DNA from: Methanosarcinaceae archaeon
Lineage (GTDB): Archaea > Halobacteriota > Methanosarcinia > Methanosarcinales > Methanosarcinaceae
Assembly (NCBI GenBank): GCA_023544565.1
Contig: JAMJFS010000009.1
Span: forward strand, 1-64,000
DNA: 64,000 nucleotides
Direction: 5' to 3'
Within the stretch, counting starts at the first letter, position 1; each line of letters begins with the position of its first letter. The translations under genes were made by a program, and so were the position numbers. Below are positions 56,170 through 64,000 of the stretch, piece by piece. The notes under the pieces were generated by a model. It did no database searches. It saw only the letters and a program-made list of their open reading frames with translations, and was not told where the DNA came from.

Positions 56170-56201
56170 CGAATAACGCGAACAAAATGAGCGTTTTCTC
56201 G
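56170..56201. repeat. Dispersed intergenic hairpin, copy C
   Basis: CGAATAACGC and GCGTTTTCTCG pair around GAACAAAATGA. Same element as 22534 and 35509. This copy is between ccmD and ccmE, so it would be inside a ccmDE transcript. Confidence 0.7.
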
Positions 56202-56216
56202 TAGTAGTTTTCGTAC

Positions 56217-56339
56217 CTATTGTAACTTATCTAACCTTGCCAGTTCCCTGTTCAATTGTAAACGGGTTCGTATCATGTATAATATGTATGAGATTACTGC
56301 AATCCATGTAATTGTAAATGCAGTATATAATGGTTCCAT
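56217..56339 (-). CDS. ccmD: CcmD-like small heme-exporter protein
   Basis: The protein has 40 residues. AAGGTGAATTA lies directly before the ATG. A single helix (YTAFTITWIAVISYILYM) is followed by basic IRTRLQLNRELARLDKLQ. The hydrophobic-then-basic layout with a RELARL-type end is typical of CcmD, which helps release holo-CcmE. The neighbouring ccmE strongly supports the call. ccmA, B, C and F are not in this window. Confidence 0.75.
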   Translation of the reverse strand: MEPLYTAFTITWIAVISYILYMIRTRLQLNRELARLDKLQ

Positions 56340-56523
56340 TAATTCACCTTTTATTTGCGCTTTTATGTAATAATTCTGCAATAATTATTATTGTATTTAG
56401 TATATTTAAGCCTAAAGTATTATCGTTTTTTGACAATATCACATATATTAATAAGGATGCATGTAGTATAATCACATCATATTTAAGCAAATTGAACTAA
56501 TTTATTAAAAGAAATAAACTCAA

Positions 56524-57585
56524 ATGATCACCATGGCAACACCACCAAGACTTATCGCATGGGAATTGACAGCAGGCTGCAACCTCTCTTGTGTACACTG
56601 CAGAGGCGCATCAACCTTTCAGATTCCAAAAGGAGAGCTCACAACAGATGAAGCAAAGCATTTCATAGATGAAATTGTGGAGATGGGAAATCCAATACTT
56701 ATAATGAGCGGTGGAGAACCTCTTGTCCGAAAAGACGTGTTCGAAATTGCACAATATGGAACTGACAAAGGGCTTCGTGTAGTAATGGCGACAAACGGCA
56801 CTCTTGTCACACCCGAGATTGCAAAAAAGATGAAAGAGGTCGGGATCCAGAGGGTAAGTATCAGTATTGACGGCTCAAATGCAAAATCCCATGATGATTT
56901 CCGTGGCGAACCTGGTGCATTTGATGGGGCGCTAAGGGGAATTGATTATATCAAGAAAGCGGGCATCGGTTTCCAGATAAACACCACTATCACAAAGCGT
57001 AATATTGACGAAATTCCAAAAATACTTAAATTTGCAACAGAACTTGGTGCAGAAGCACTCCATATTTTCCTCCTGGTACCAACCGGTAGGGGCAAGGAGA
57101 TCGAAGCGGATGAGATCGCACCTGTCGAATACGAGCGCGTATTGAATTGGTTCTATGACCAGCAAAAGACAGCAAAGATCCAGTTGAAAGCCACATGTGC
57201 ACCGCATTATTTCAGGATAATGCGCCAGCGTGCAAAGAAAGAAGGTATTGAAATCTCCGTTAAGACACACGGATATGAAGCCATGACAAAAGGATGTCTT
57301 GGAGGCACAGGATTTTGTTTTGTTTCCAGCATCGGAGAAGTGTACCCATGCGGATACTTGCCAGCACTTGCAGGCAGTATAAAGGAGCAGAGTTTCAAGG
57401 ATATATGGGACAACGCAAAGGTATTCAATGATATCCGCGATACAAGTAAACTCAAAGGTAAATGCGGCGATTGCGGATACAAGGAAGTATGCAGCGGTTG
57501 TCGTGCACGCGCGTATGCAGCGACCGGAGATTACATGGCAGAAGAACCATATTGCATTTATACACCACCAAAGGTAAAGGAATAA
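56524..57585 (+). CDS. ahbD: Fe-coproporphyrin III decarboxylase / heme b synthase (radical SAM)
   Basis: The protein has 353 residues. AhbD oxidatively decarboxylates two propionates to vinyls, the last step of heme b synthesis in the siroheme route. Radical SAM motif [16 protein letters not shown] at about residue 15; SGGEPLV, then [13 protein letters not shown]-type cysteines in [24 protein letters not shown] and [22 protein letters not shown] 56533 is an alternative start. It heads the ahb-hem cluster, divergent from ccmDE. Confidence 0.92.
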   Translation: MITMATPPRLIAWELTAGCNLSCVHCRGASTFQIPKGELTTDEAKHFIDEIVEMGNPILIMSGGEPLVRKDVFEIAQYGTDKGLRVVMATNGTLVTPEIAKKMKEVGIQRVSISIDGSNAKSHDDFRGEPGAFDGALRGIDYIKKAGIGFQINTTITKRNIDEIPKILKFATELGAEALHIFLLVPTGRGKEIEADEIAPVEYERVLNWFYDQQKTAKIQLKATCAPHYFRIMRQRAKKEGIEISVKTHGYEAMTKGCLGGTGFCFVSSIGEVYPCGYLPALAGSIKEQSFKDIWDNAKVFNDIRDTSKLKGKCGDCGYKEVCSGCRARAYAATGDYMAEEPYCIYTPPKVKE

Positions 57586-57587
57586 AA

Positions 57588-58043
57588 ATGGTACAACTCG
57601 ATCAAATTGACAAGGATATCCTGAATAGCATTCAGTTGGATTTTCCGATTGAAACACATCCATTCGAAAAACTCGGCGAGCAGTTTGGCATTCCGGAAGA
57701 TGAAGTGATAGAACGTCTTGAGCGATTAAACAATGCAGGTGCCATCCGGCGCATTGGTCCGATCATCAATACAAAAAAGACTGGCGGAATAAGCACACTT
57801 GTTGCGGCTAAAGTACCGGAGAATAGGATCGATGAAGTGGCAGAAAACATAAACCGATATACTGAAGTGTCACATAATTATCTGCGCCCTGCAAAGTATA
57901 ATATATGGTTCACGATGTCCGCCCCAAATGAAACGAGACTTATACAGATACTTGATGAAATAAAGGCTGAAACCGGATGCGATCTTATCAACTTGCCTAC
58001 AAAACGGTTGTTCAAGATCGGAGTTAAATTCGATATAAGATAA
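57588..58043 (+). CDS. ahbA: Siroheme decarboxylase, alpha-type subunit (Lrp/AsnC-like)
   Basis: The protein has 151 residues from [14 protein letters not shown] at 57588, the true start given spacing and homology; the open frame runs further upstream inside ahbD. N-terminal HTH ([25 protein letters not shown]) and a C-terminal AsnC-like domain with [17 protein letters not shown]. It partners with AhbB to decarboxylate siroheme acetates at C12 and C18. A and B names could be swapped. Confidence 0.87.
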   Translation: MVQLDQIDKDILNSIQLDFPIETHPFEKLGEQFGIPEDEVIERLERLNNAGAIRRIGPIINTKKTGGISTLVAAKVPENRIDEVAENINRYTEVSHNYLRPAKYNIWFTMSAPNETRLIQILDEIKAETGCDLINLPTKRLFKIGVKFDIR

Positions 58044-58053
58044 GGTGAGAAAA

Positions 58054-58512
58054 ATGGACGAAATAGATACCCGACTTATCAAACTTACACAGGATGGCAT
58101 ACCGCTTATTCATGCACCCTTTGCGAATATCTCCAAAGAACTTGGCATAAGTGAAGATGAGATCGTCACCAGATTTGAAAATCTCCAACAGGATGGAGTC
58201 ATCCGAAGATTTGGCGCATCAATTGGCCATCGGGCGATCGGCATCACAGCCAATGCAATGTGTACATGGAACGTACCTGAAGATAAAGTCGAAGAGGTCG
58301 GAGCGATAATGGCAGGTTTTTCCGAAGTAACACATTGTTACGAACGACCGCGTTATCCGGACTGGCCATACAACCTGTTCACAATGGTCCACTCATACAC
58401 AAGAGAGGATTGTGAAAAAGTGGCTCGTGAGATATCAAAAGCCACAGGTATTTCGGATTACAGCCTTCTGTTCAGCGAGCGGGAATTCAAGAAAACGGGT
58501 GCCAAGTTATAG
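58054..58512 (+). CDS. ahbB: Siroheme decarboxylase, beta-type subunit (Lrp/AsnC-like)
   Basis: The protein has 152 residues from ATG 58054, five bases after GGTGAG; an upstream GTG at 58045 is weaker. Same fold as AhbA, with EVTHCYERPRYPDWPYNLF, the conserved HCYxRP-x-WPYNLF block of this subunit. It separates from ahbA by 10 bp. Homologous to the NirDLGH proteins of heme d1 synthesis. Confidence 0.87.
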   Translation: MDEIDTRLIKLTQDGIPLIHAPFANISKELGISEDEIVTRFENLQQDGVIRRFGASIGHRAIGITANAMCTWNVPEDKVEEVGAIMAGFSEVTHCYERPRYPDWPYNLFTMVHSYTREDCEKVAREISKATGISDYSLLFSEREFKKTGAKL

Positions 58513-58556
58513 TTATAGTTTATAGTTATAGTTATAATTATAGTATAGTTATATTA
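58510..58556. repeat. TATAGTT simple repeat
   Basis: Four to five imperfect TATAGTT units directly after the ahbB stop codon, AT-only apart from the G. Likely slippage; it could supply a promoter TATA for the following gene. Confidence 0.7.
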
Positions 58557-58587
58557 AATTTGATTTCTAATCATAGGATGCGCCATA

Positions 58588-59253
58588 ATGACCAATGAAC
58601 GAAACTTAATCCCTTTGATGATCGATCTTAGTGGAAGGAATGTTGTGATCATTGGTGGCGGTTCAGTGGGGGAGCGCAAGGCGGCTCTCTTTTCAAGATA
58701 TGCAGATACTACTGTTGTGAGTGTAAGATTTACCACAAAACTTGAAAAAATGAAGGATGCGGGTAAATTGAATTTAGTACAGGCTGACCTTAGTTCGTTG
58801 CCAGATGACAAGATTACGGAACTGATATCCAATGCTTTTTTAGTGATTCCTGCGACAAACAATATACAACTGAACGATCGAATCGTTGATATCGCACGAA
58901 AAAGCGATATTTTAATTAATAAGGTTGATTCTGTAGGGGACGTCGTGGTTCCTTCCGTAATTACAAGAGGAAAACTTACTATCGGGATCTCAACACTTGG
59001 GTCAAGTCCCGCCCTTTCAAAATATGCCAGAAAGAAAATAGAACAGATAATAACTCCACAATATGCCGATATGATACGACTTCAGGATGAGATGCGAACG
59101 TACCTGAAACAGCATGTTCCGGATCAGGAAGATCGAAAAGATATCCTGTGGAAAATACTTGAAAATGAGGATGTATGGAACGCACTTTCGGAATCTTATG
59201 AAAAAGCGTATAATATAGCACACGATATAATATTAAAACAGATGACAGATTGA
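58588..59253 (+). CDS. Precorrin-2 dehydrogenase / sirohydrochlorin ferrochelatase family
   Basis: The protein has 221 residues. NAD-binding VVIIGGGSVGERKAALF at the N-terminus, NAFLVIPATNNIQLN and the STLGSSPALSKYARKKIE substrate block are those of CysG-N/Met8p/SirC proteins. It oxidises precorrin-2 to sirohydrochlorin; whether it also inserts iron cannot be decided. It links CobA (6899) to AhbAB. A 72-bp gap follows before hemA. Confidence 0.92.
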   Translation: MTNERNLIPLMIDLSGRNVVIIGGGSVGERKAALFSRYADTTVVSVRFTTKLEKMKDAGKLNLVQADLSSLPDDKITELISNAFLVIPATNNIQLNDRIVDIARKSDILINKVDSVGDVVVPSVITRGKLTIGISTLGSSPALSKYARKKIEQIITPQYADMIRLQDEMRTYLKQHVPDQEDRKDILWKILENEDVWNALSESYEKAYNIAHDIILKQMTD

Positions 59254-59325
59254 AAACAGTGATCTTTCAAATACAAATTTAATACATAAATTATCATTAC
59301 ATCAATTTATATATGGAGAATATAA

Positions 59326-60579
59326 TTGACTGAAATATCAAGCATGGTTATAACGCATGCAAAGGCCAGTGTCGGGGAGATGGAAGGAGCATGGCACGGC
59401 GATCTTGAAGGTATGCTTAAACACCTTTTTTCACATGAACTTATTCATGAATGTGCAGTGCTCAAAACATGCAACCGCGTTGAGATATATGTTGTTTCAT
59501 CGAAAGGAAGTCAGGTACTGTTCCATTTTGCAAAAAAAATGGGTGTATCTTCCAGAATTGTTGAATTTTATGACCACGATGAGACACTGACACATCTTTT
59601 AAGGCTGGCATCCGGTCTTGAATCTATGATCGTTGGGGAAGACCAGATACTTGGACAGATCAAAGAACTATATGCTGTCGCAAAAAATGCAGGTACAACC
59701 GGCAATACGCTTGATACCGCATTTGGTAAAGCGATACAGGTCGGTAAAAGAGTACGTACAGAAACAGGTATTAACAAGGGTTCAGTCTCGATCGGTTCTG
59801 CAGCAGTCGATCTTGCTGACGAGATACTTGATGGTTTGATCGGCAAGACAATTCTTGTAATTGGTGCCGGAGAAATGGGCACACTTGTCGCACGCGCCCT
59901 TGCTCATAAGAACATTGAGGTAATATACATTGCAAACCGGACATTCGAAAGAGCAGAGATGCTTGCTGACGAATTATGTGGACTGGCTGTATCTTACAGT
60001 GAAATCGAGGACTACATCAAAATTGCTGATGTGGTTATCAGTGCTACATCGGCACCGCATTATGTGCTTACAAAAGAGATAATGTCAAAAGCGATGGAAA
60101 ACCGGGATCGTGAGCTCCTTTTGATCGATATCGCAAACCCACGTGATATAGAGGACGAGGTCACAGAGGTTCCAAATGTTACACTCCATAATATCGACGG
60201 ACTGCGTATCATCAATGAGAAGAATATGCATATGAGGCGTGAAGAAGCGAAAAAAGCAGAGGTGCTGATAGAAGAGGAATTAGTACTGCTCAATGCTCAG
60301 TTCAAACGCCAAAAAGCAGACGGATTGATCTCTGAGTTATATGCAAGGCTCTATGATGTGCGTGAGCAGGAGAAAGAGCATGCCATCAATCGGTTGAAGG
60401 CATATCATTCATTCGCTGATGTTGAAATAAAGGTGATTGATGATCTGACACATTCACTTGTCAATAAAATATTGGCAGAACCGACAAAGGTTCTCAGGAA
60501 TGCGGCAGAGCACGATGATGAAAAGATGTTAGATACAGTGTCTAAATTGTTCAAACTAAACGGTGCACAAAAGGAGTGA
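59326..60579 (+). CDS. hemA: Glutamyl-tRNA reductase
   Basis: The protein has 417 residues. It reduces glutamyl-tRNA(Glu) to glutamate 1-semialdehyde, the entry to all tetrapyrroles. The catalytic Cys is in [11 protein letters not shown] (~50), followed by [44 protein letters not shown] and the NADPH loop [15 protein letters not shown]. The start is TTG 59326, seven bases after GGAG; ATG 59344 would cut into the conserved start. Confidence 0.97.
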   Translation: MTEISSMVITHAKASVGEMEGAWHGDLEGMLKHLFSHELIHECAVLKTCNRVEIYVVSSKGSQVLFHFAKKMGVSSRIVEFYDHDETLTHLLRLASGLESMIVGEDQILGQIKELYAVAKNAGTTGNTLDTAFGKAIQVGKRVRTETGINKGSVSIGSAAVDLADEILDGLIGKTILVIGAGEMGTLVARALAHKNIEVIYIANRTFERAEMLADELCGLAVSYSEIEDYIKIADVVISATSAPHYVLTKEIMSKAMENRDRELLLIDIANPRDIEDEVTEVPNVTLHNIDGLRIINEKNMHMRREEAKKAEVLIEEELVLLNAQFKRQKADGLISELYARLYDVREQEKEHAINRLKAYHSFADVEIKVIDDLTHSLVNKILAEPTKVLRNAAEHDDEKMLDTVSKLFKLNGAQKE

Positions 60580-60583
60580 TATT

Positions 60584-61564
60584 ATGTTTCCACAGGTTCG
60601 AATGCGAAGATTAAGAAGCGGCAAGATACGTGATCTTGTGCGTGAGACCACACTTACCACAGATGATCTGATCTATCCTATGTTCGTTGATGAGACTATT
60701 GATTCTAAGGTAGAGGTTTCGTCCATGCCGGGCGTATACAGACTTCCCCCTGGCAGTGTTGCTGATGATGCAAAGGAAGCCGCAGACCTCGGGATCCCCG
60801 CAGTCATTCTTTTCGGCATCCCAAAAAACAAGGATGAGACGGGAACAACCGCCTATGGTGATGATGATGTGGTTCAGCAGGCTGTTCGCGAGATCAAGGG
60901 CGAACTTGGAAAGGACATGGTTGTTATCACTGACGTGTGCCTGTGCGAATATACGAGCCACGGTCACTGCGGCATGGTTGATCACGATACCGAGGAGATA
61001 CTTAATGATCCGACACTGTCACTGCTTGGCAAGACCGCGATAAGCCATGTAAAAGCAGGTGCGGATATTGTTGCACCTTCGGGAATGATGGACGGAATGA
61101 TCGGTGCGATACGGTCTGCCCTTGATGATAACAATTTCAGCAATATCTCCATAATGTCGTATGCAGCGAAATATTCCTCTGCATTCTACGGGCCATTCAG
61201 GGATGCAGCAGAATCCGGTTATTCGTTTGGGGACCGTTCGAGTTACCAGATGGACCCTGCAAACTCCAATGAGGCAATGCGTGAGGTTGAACTTGATATT
61301 GCAGAAGGTGCGGACATCATAATGGTAAAGCCTGCGCTTCCGTATCTTGATATAATATACCGTGTCAAGAAGGAGTTTGAGATGCCAACGGCTGCGTACA
61401 ATGTAAGCGGTGAATATTCTATGTTAAAAGCCGCAGCACAAAATGGCTGGCTGGATGAGAAAGCGGTTATGTACGAGTCACTTCTTTCGATCAAACGCGC
61501 GGGTGCGGATATGATATTGACATATTTCGCAAAGGACATGGCACGGATGCTGAATTCAGAATGA
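60584..61564 (+). CDS. hemB: Porphobilinogen synthase (5-aminolevulinate dehydratase)
   Basis: The protein has 326 residues from ATG 60584 with AAGGAGTGAT before it. It joins two aminolevulinates to porphobilinogen. Metal-binding cysteines in [13 protein letters not shown] mark the zinc-type enzyme; the Schiff-base lysine is in [11 protein letters not shown], and the other active-site Lys in [19 protein letters not shown]. Four bases separate it from hemA. Confidence 0.97.
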   Translation: MFPQVRMRRLRSGKIRDLVRETTLTTDDLIYPMFVDETIDSKVEVSSMPGVYRLPPGSVADDAKEAADLGIPAVILFGIPKNKDETGTTAYGDDDVVQQAVREIKGELGKDMVVITDVCLCEYTSHGHCGMVDHDTEEILNDPTLSLLGKTAISHVKAGADIVAPSGMMDGMIGAIRSALDDNNFSNISIMSYAAKYSSAFYGPFRDAAESGYSFGDRSSYQMDPANSNEAMREVELDIAEGADIIMVKPALPYLDIIYRVKKEFEMPTAAYNVSGEYSMLKAAAQNGWLDEKAVMYESLLSIKRAGADMILTYFAKDMARMLNSE

Positions 61565-61601
61565 TGTTGATATAATTACCAATTAATTCCATGGTGTTCA
61601 C

Positions 61602-62867
61602 ATGACTTTAGAAAAATCAAAACAATTATACGAAAAAGCCAAAAAACTCCTCCCCGGCGGAGTTAGCAGTCCGGTTCGGGCAATCAAGCCATATCCATTT
61701 TACACGGCATCTGCAATCGGTTCAAAAATAACAGATGTTGACGGGAATGAATACATTGATTACTGTATGGCTTATGGTCCTAAAATTCTCGGGCACGCCC
61801 ATCCGCGCATCAAGCAGGCAATTGTAGAACAACTTGACAAAGGATGGCTGTATGGCACACCTACAGACCTTGAGGTGACACTTGCCGAGAAGATCGTATC
61901 ACTCTACCCAAGCATCGACATGCTTCGTTTTGTGACCACAGGTACGGAAGCAACAATGAGCGCACTCAGGGCCGCGCGCGGGTTCACAGGTAAGAACAAG
62001 TTCATCAAGATGGAAGGTGGATTCCACGGCGCGCACGATGCTGTGCTTGTAAAAGCAGGCTCCGGTGCAACCACACACGGCAAACCCGATTCACTTGGAA
62101 TTCCGGAGGATTTTACAAGGAATACACTTCAGGTTCCGTACAATGATATCGAGGCACTGACAGACACTATCGAGTCCAACAAGGATGACATGGCAGCAGT
62201 GATAATGGAGCCAGTCATGGGAAATATCGGTCCGATCTTGCCTGATGTGGATTACCTGAAAGATGTGCGAAAGGTCACAGAGGAGAACGATGTTGTCCTG
62301 ATATTCGATGAGGTTATTACAGGATTCAGGCTCGCCATGGGTGGCGCTCAGGAATACTACGGTGTTACGCCTGATATGACTACACTCGGGAAGATCGTTG
62401 GCGGAGGAATGCCGATCGGTGTGTTTGGCGGAAAGCGCGAGATCATTGAGATGATATCACCATCAGGTAGTGTTTATCAGGCAGGCACGTTCAGCGGCAG
62501 TCCTACTTCTGTAGCAGCAGGTATTGCGATGCTGGATGTTCTTGAGAAAGAGAATGTTCACAAGACATTGAATGCTACGGGCGACATGATGCGTGCACGG
62601 TTGTCTGATATTGTTTCGGACCTGGGGCTTGACTATAATGTATCTGGAATTGCATCAATGTTCAAGATCTTCTTTGGTGACATACCACATGACTATCAGG
62701 GAGTGCTTAAGTGTGACAAGGAAGGTTATTTCGAGTTCTTCCACAGGATGTTGAAAAGCGGAGTGTTCATCCCACCATCGCAGTTCGAGACGAATTTCGT
62801 ATCAACAGCACACAGTGAATCTGATCTTGAAATTACTTTTGAAGTCTACGAGGCTAACCTGAAATAG
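61602..62867 (+). CDS. hemL: Glutamate-1-semialdehyde 2,1-aminomutase
   Basis: The protein has 421 residues. It turns glutamate 1-semialdehyde into 5-aminolevulinate. PLP lysine in [13 protein letters not shown]; the gating and substrate loops [32 protein letters not shown], and [16 protein letters not shown] are intact. A full C5 pathway (hemA, L, B, C) is thus contiguous. Confidence 0.97.
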   Translation: MTLEKSKQLYEKAKKLLPGGVSSPVRAIKPYPFYTASAIGSKITDVDGNEYIDYCMAYGPKILGHAHPRIKQAIVEQLDKGWLYGTPTDLEVTLAEKIVSLYPSIDMLRFVTTGTEATMSALRAARGFTGKNKFIKMEGGFHGAHDAVLVKAGSGATTHGKPDSLGIPEDFTRNTLQVPYNDIEALTDTIESNKDDMAAVIMEPVMGNIGPILPDVDYLKDVRKVTEENDVVLIFDEVITGFRLAMGGAQEYYGVTPDMTTLGKIVGGGMPIGVFGGKREIIEMISPSGSVYQAGTFSGSPTSVAAGIAMLDVLEKENVHKTLNATGDMMRARLSDIVSDLGLDYNVSGIASMFKIFFGDIPHDYQGVLKCDKEGYFEFFHRMLKSGVFIPPSQFETNFVSTAHSESDLEITFEVYEANLK

Positions 62868-62877
62868 GTGTTTAAAA

Positions 62878-63819
62878 ATGATAATAGGAACTCGCGGCAG
62901 TGGTCTTGCTCTTGCACAGGCGAACCTTGTGGCACGTCTGCTTAAGGAGAACGGTGTCGCGACCACACAGCAGATTATAACGACAAGTGGAGATACGTTC
63001 ACAGACCGTCCGCTGCATGAAGTTGCAGGTGTGGGTGTTTTTGTGAGAGAGCTCGATGACCGTATGCTTGCAGGTGAGATCGATATCGCAGTACATTCGA
63101 TGAAAGACCTGCCAACAGTACGCCCGGAGGAGTTAGCAATTGCAGCGGTCATGAAACGTGACTCACCATTGGATGTGCTTTTGACAATTGACGGCTCGAC
63201 ACTTGATGAGTTGCCGGATGGTGCGGTCATAGGCACGACATCAATGCGCAGGCGGGCACAGTTACTCAGATATCGACCAGACCTTAATATCCAGGACCTT
63301 CGTGGGAATATCGATACACGGATCAGAAAACTCAAGGATGGGCTGTATGATGGAATACTGCTCGCAGAAGCCGGACTCCAGCGCATGGGCTGGGAGATGG
63401 ATGTGGAGCAGTTGAGTCCTGATGGATTCTGTCCATCTGCAAACCAGGGTACGATAGTCATTGTTACAAGAGCGGGTAGTGAAGCCGAAAAGGCAGTCGC
63501 TTTTCTTGACCATCCGCAGTCGCGCATTGAGACAGAGATCGAGCGCCTTGTGATCACAGAAGTTGAAGGTGGATGTATCGTTCCTATTGGTGCGTTTGCA
63601 AAAGAGGTTGAAAAAGGCGTTATTCATGTGCGTGCAGAAGTGCTTGCACTGGATGGAACGTATGAGGTCCGCGTTGATGAACTGATCCTGACCGAAGATT
63701 ACAAGGCTGAAGGTCAAAGACTTGGTCATGAACTTGTTAAACTCGGTGGCAAGGAACTTGTACAGGATGCAATCTGCCAGTTATCAGATTTTGATTCAGA
63801 GCAGAGTCAATTTAACTAA
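62878..63819 (+). CDS. hemC: Hydroxymethylbilane synthase
   Basis: The protein has 313 residues. It links four porphobilinogens to hydroxymethylbilane. IIGTRGSGLALAQA at the start, HSMKDLPTV, GTTSMRRRAQL, DLRGNIDTRIRKL, and the dipyrromethane cofactor Cys in VEGGCIVPIGAFA. It lies 10 bp from hemL. Its product goes to HemD, encoded far away at 7689. Confidence 0.97.
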   Translation: MIIGTRGSGLALAQANLVARLLKENGVATTQQIITTSGDTFTDRPLHEVAGVGVFVRELDDRMLAGEIDIAVHSMKDLPTVRPEELAIAAVMKRDSPLDVLLTIDGSTLDELPDGAVIGTTSMRRRAQLLRYRPDLNIQDLRGNIDTRIRKLKDGLYDGILLAEAGLQRMGWEMDVEQLSPDGFCPSANQGTIVIVTRAGSEAEKAVAFLDHPQSRIETEIERLVITEVEGGCIVPIGAFAKEVEKGVIHVRAEVLALDGTYEVRVDELILTEDYKAEGQRLGHELVKLGGKELVQDAICQLSDFDSEQSQFN

Positions 63820-63855
63820 CATTTTGAATGCAACATTCTAACTAAAACTACGTGA

Positions 63856-64000
63856 ATGAACATGGTTACACTCACAGGACTAAAACTTAAGAATCCTACA
63901 ATATTAGCCGCAGGTATTATGGGTACGACCGGCGCATCCCTTGTGCGAATGGCAAAGAAAGGCGTGGGTGCTGTTGTTACAAAATCTATCGGACCTGAGC
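63856..64000 (+). CDS. pyrD: Dihydroorotate dehydrogenase, N-terminal fragment
   Basis: Only 48 residues before the right edge. NMVTLTGLKLKNPTILAAG, then GIMGTTGASLVRMAKKGVGAVVTKSI matches the FMN-barrel start of class 1 dihydroorotate dehydrogenases. ATG 63856 or ATG 63862 may be the start. Pyrimidine synthesis, as pyrBI at 12722-14130. Confidence 0.85.
   Translation, partial: MNMVTLTGLKLKNPTILAAGIMGTTGASLVRMAKKGVGAVVTKSIGPE

Noticed and set aside
57462-57587. Extended N-terminus of ahbA inside ahbD
   Set aside because: The first 42 codons are an out-of-frame reading of ahbD; the homologous start is [10 protein letters not shown] at 57588.

Overview
The window is chromosomal DNA of a methanogenic archaeon, most likely a methylotrophic member of the Methanosarcinaceae (Methanococcoides/Methanolobus-like). 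The genus is inference. The phylum-level call rests on a complete archaeal A1AO ATP synthase operon, the methanofuran gene mfnB, archaeal S17e, Hel308, class I lysyl-tRNA synthetase, the siroheme-dependent (Ahb) heme pathway, Cys-type CcmE with CcmD, several protein families I associate with Methanosarcinales, and GGTGAT-type Shine-Dalgarno sites. A heavily decayed hypF copy fits a lineage that has lost [NiFe] hydrogenases, as known in some obligate methylotrophs.

Layout. 1-2109: the end of a cyclase-family gene and a two-gene PRTase + DprA unit resembling the ShosTA toxin-antitoxin defence pair. 2240-6671: hel308, hisD and a DUF1699 gene. 6899-10109: cobA, hemD, a HesB-like protein and ahbC, i.e. 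tetrapyrrole synthesis part 1. 10235-14130: a small membrane protein, an 11-bp tandem repeat, rps17e-dapA-dapB, then pyrI and pyrB on the other strand. 14500-19239: alpha-glucan phosphorylase, a DUF5788-like gene, an hps-rraA fusion that seems to start on ATA, an archaeal prepilin peptidase and a new small ORF. 19538-26524: recQ, an IS630 transposase relic, tRNA-Gln, a DRG GTPase, lysS, a methyltransferase and a BofA-like protein. 26564-32002: nucleoside 2-deoxyribosyltransferase-like and U32 genes, a PGF-CTERM surface protein and argC. 32422-36229: an RGG/zinc-finger protein, membrane proteins, and HisA-like and mfnB genes in divergent arrangement.

36274-43293 (minus strand) is a seven-gene locus: a FlaD/E-like protein with a proline-rich 11-residue repeat, followed by six proteins with pilin-like N-termini. 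No assembly ATPase is nearby, although a FlaK-type prepilin peptidase lies at 18267. It is probably an archaeal type IV pilus-like surface structure and is the least understood system in the window. 43370-53319: dapF, the hypF relic, and the ATP synthase operon in the order H-I-K-E-C-F-A-B-D-G, including a 58-residue AhaG-like gene.

53560-64000: a radical SAM gene behind a long-chain prenyl diphosphate synthase (possibly methanophenazine-related), ccmD and ccmE, then divergently ahbD-ahbA-ahbB, precorrin-2 dehydrogenase, hemA, hemB, hemL, hemC and the start of pyrD. Together with 6899-10109, nearly the whole route from glutamyl-tRNA through uroporphyrinogen III and siroheme to heme b is present, next to cytochrome c maturation genes. 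Three families of small intergenic hairpins or repeats recur across the window.
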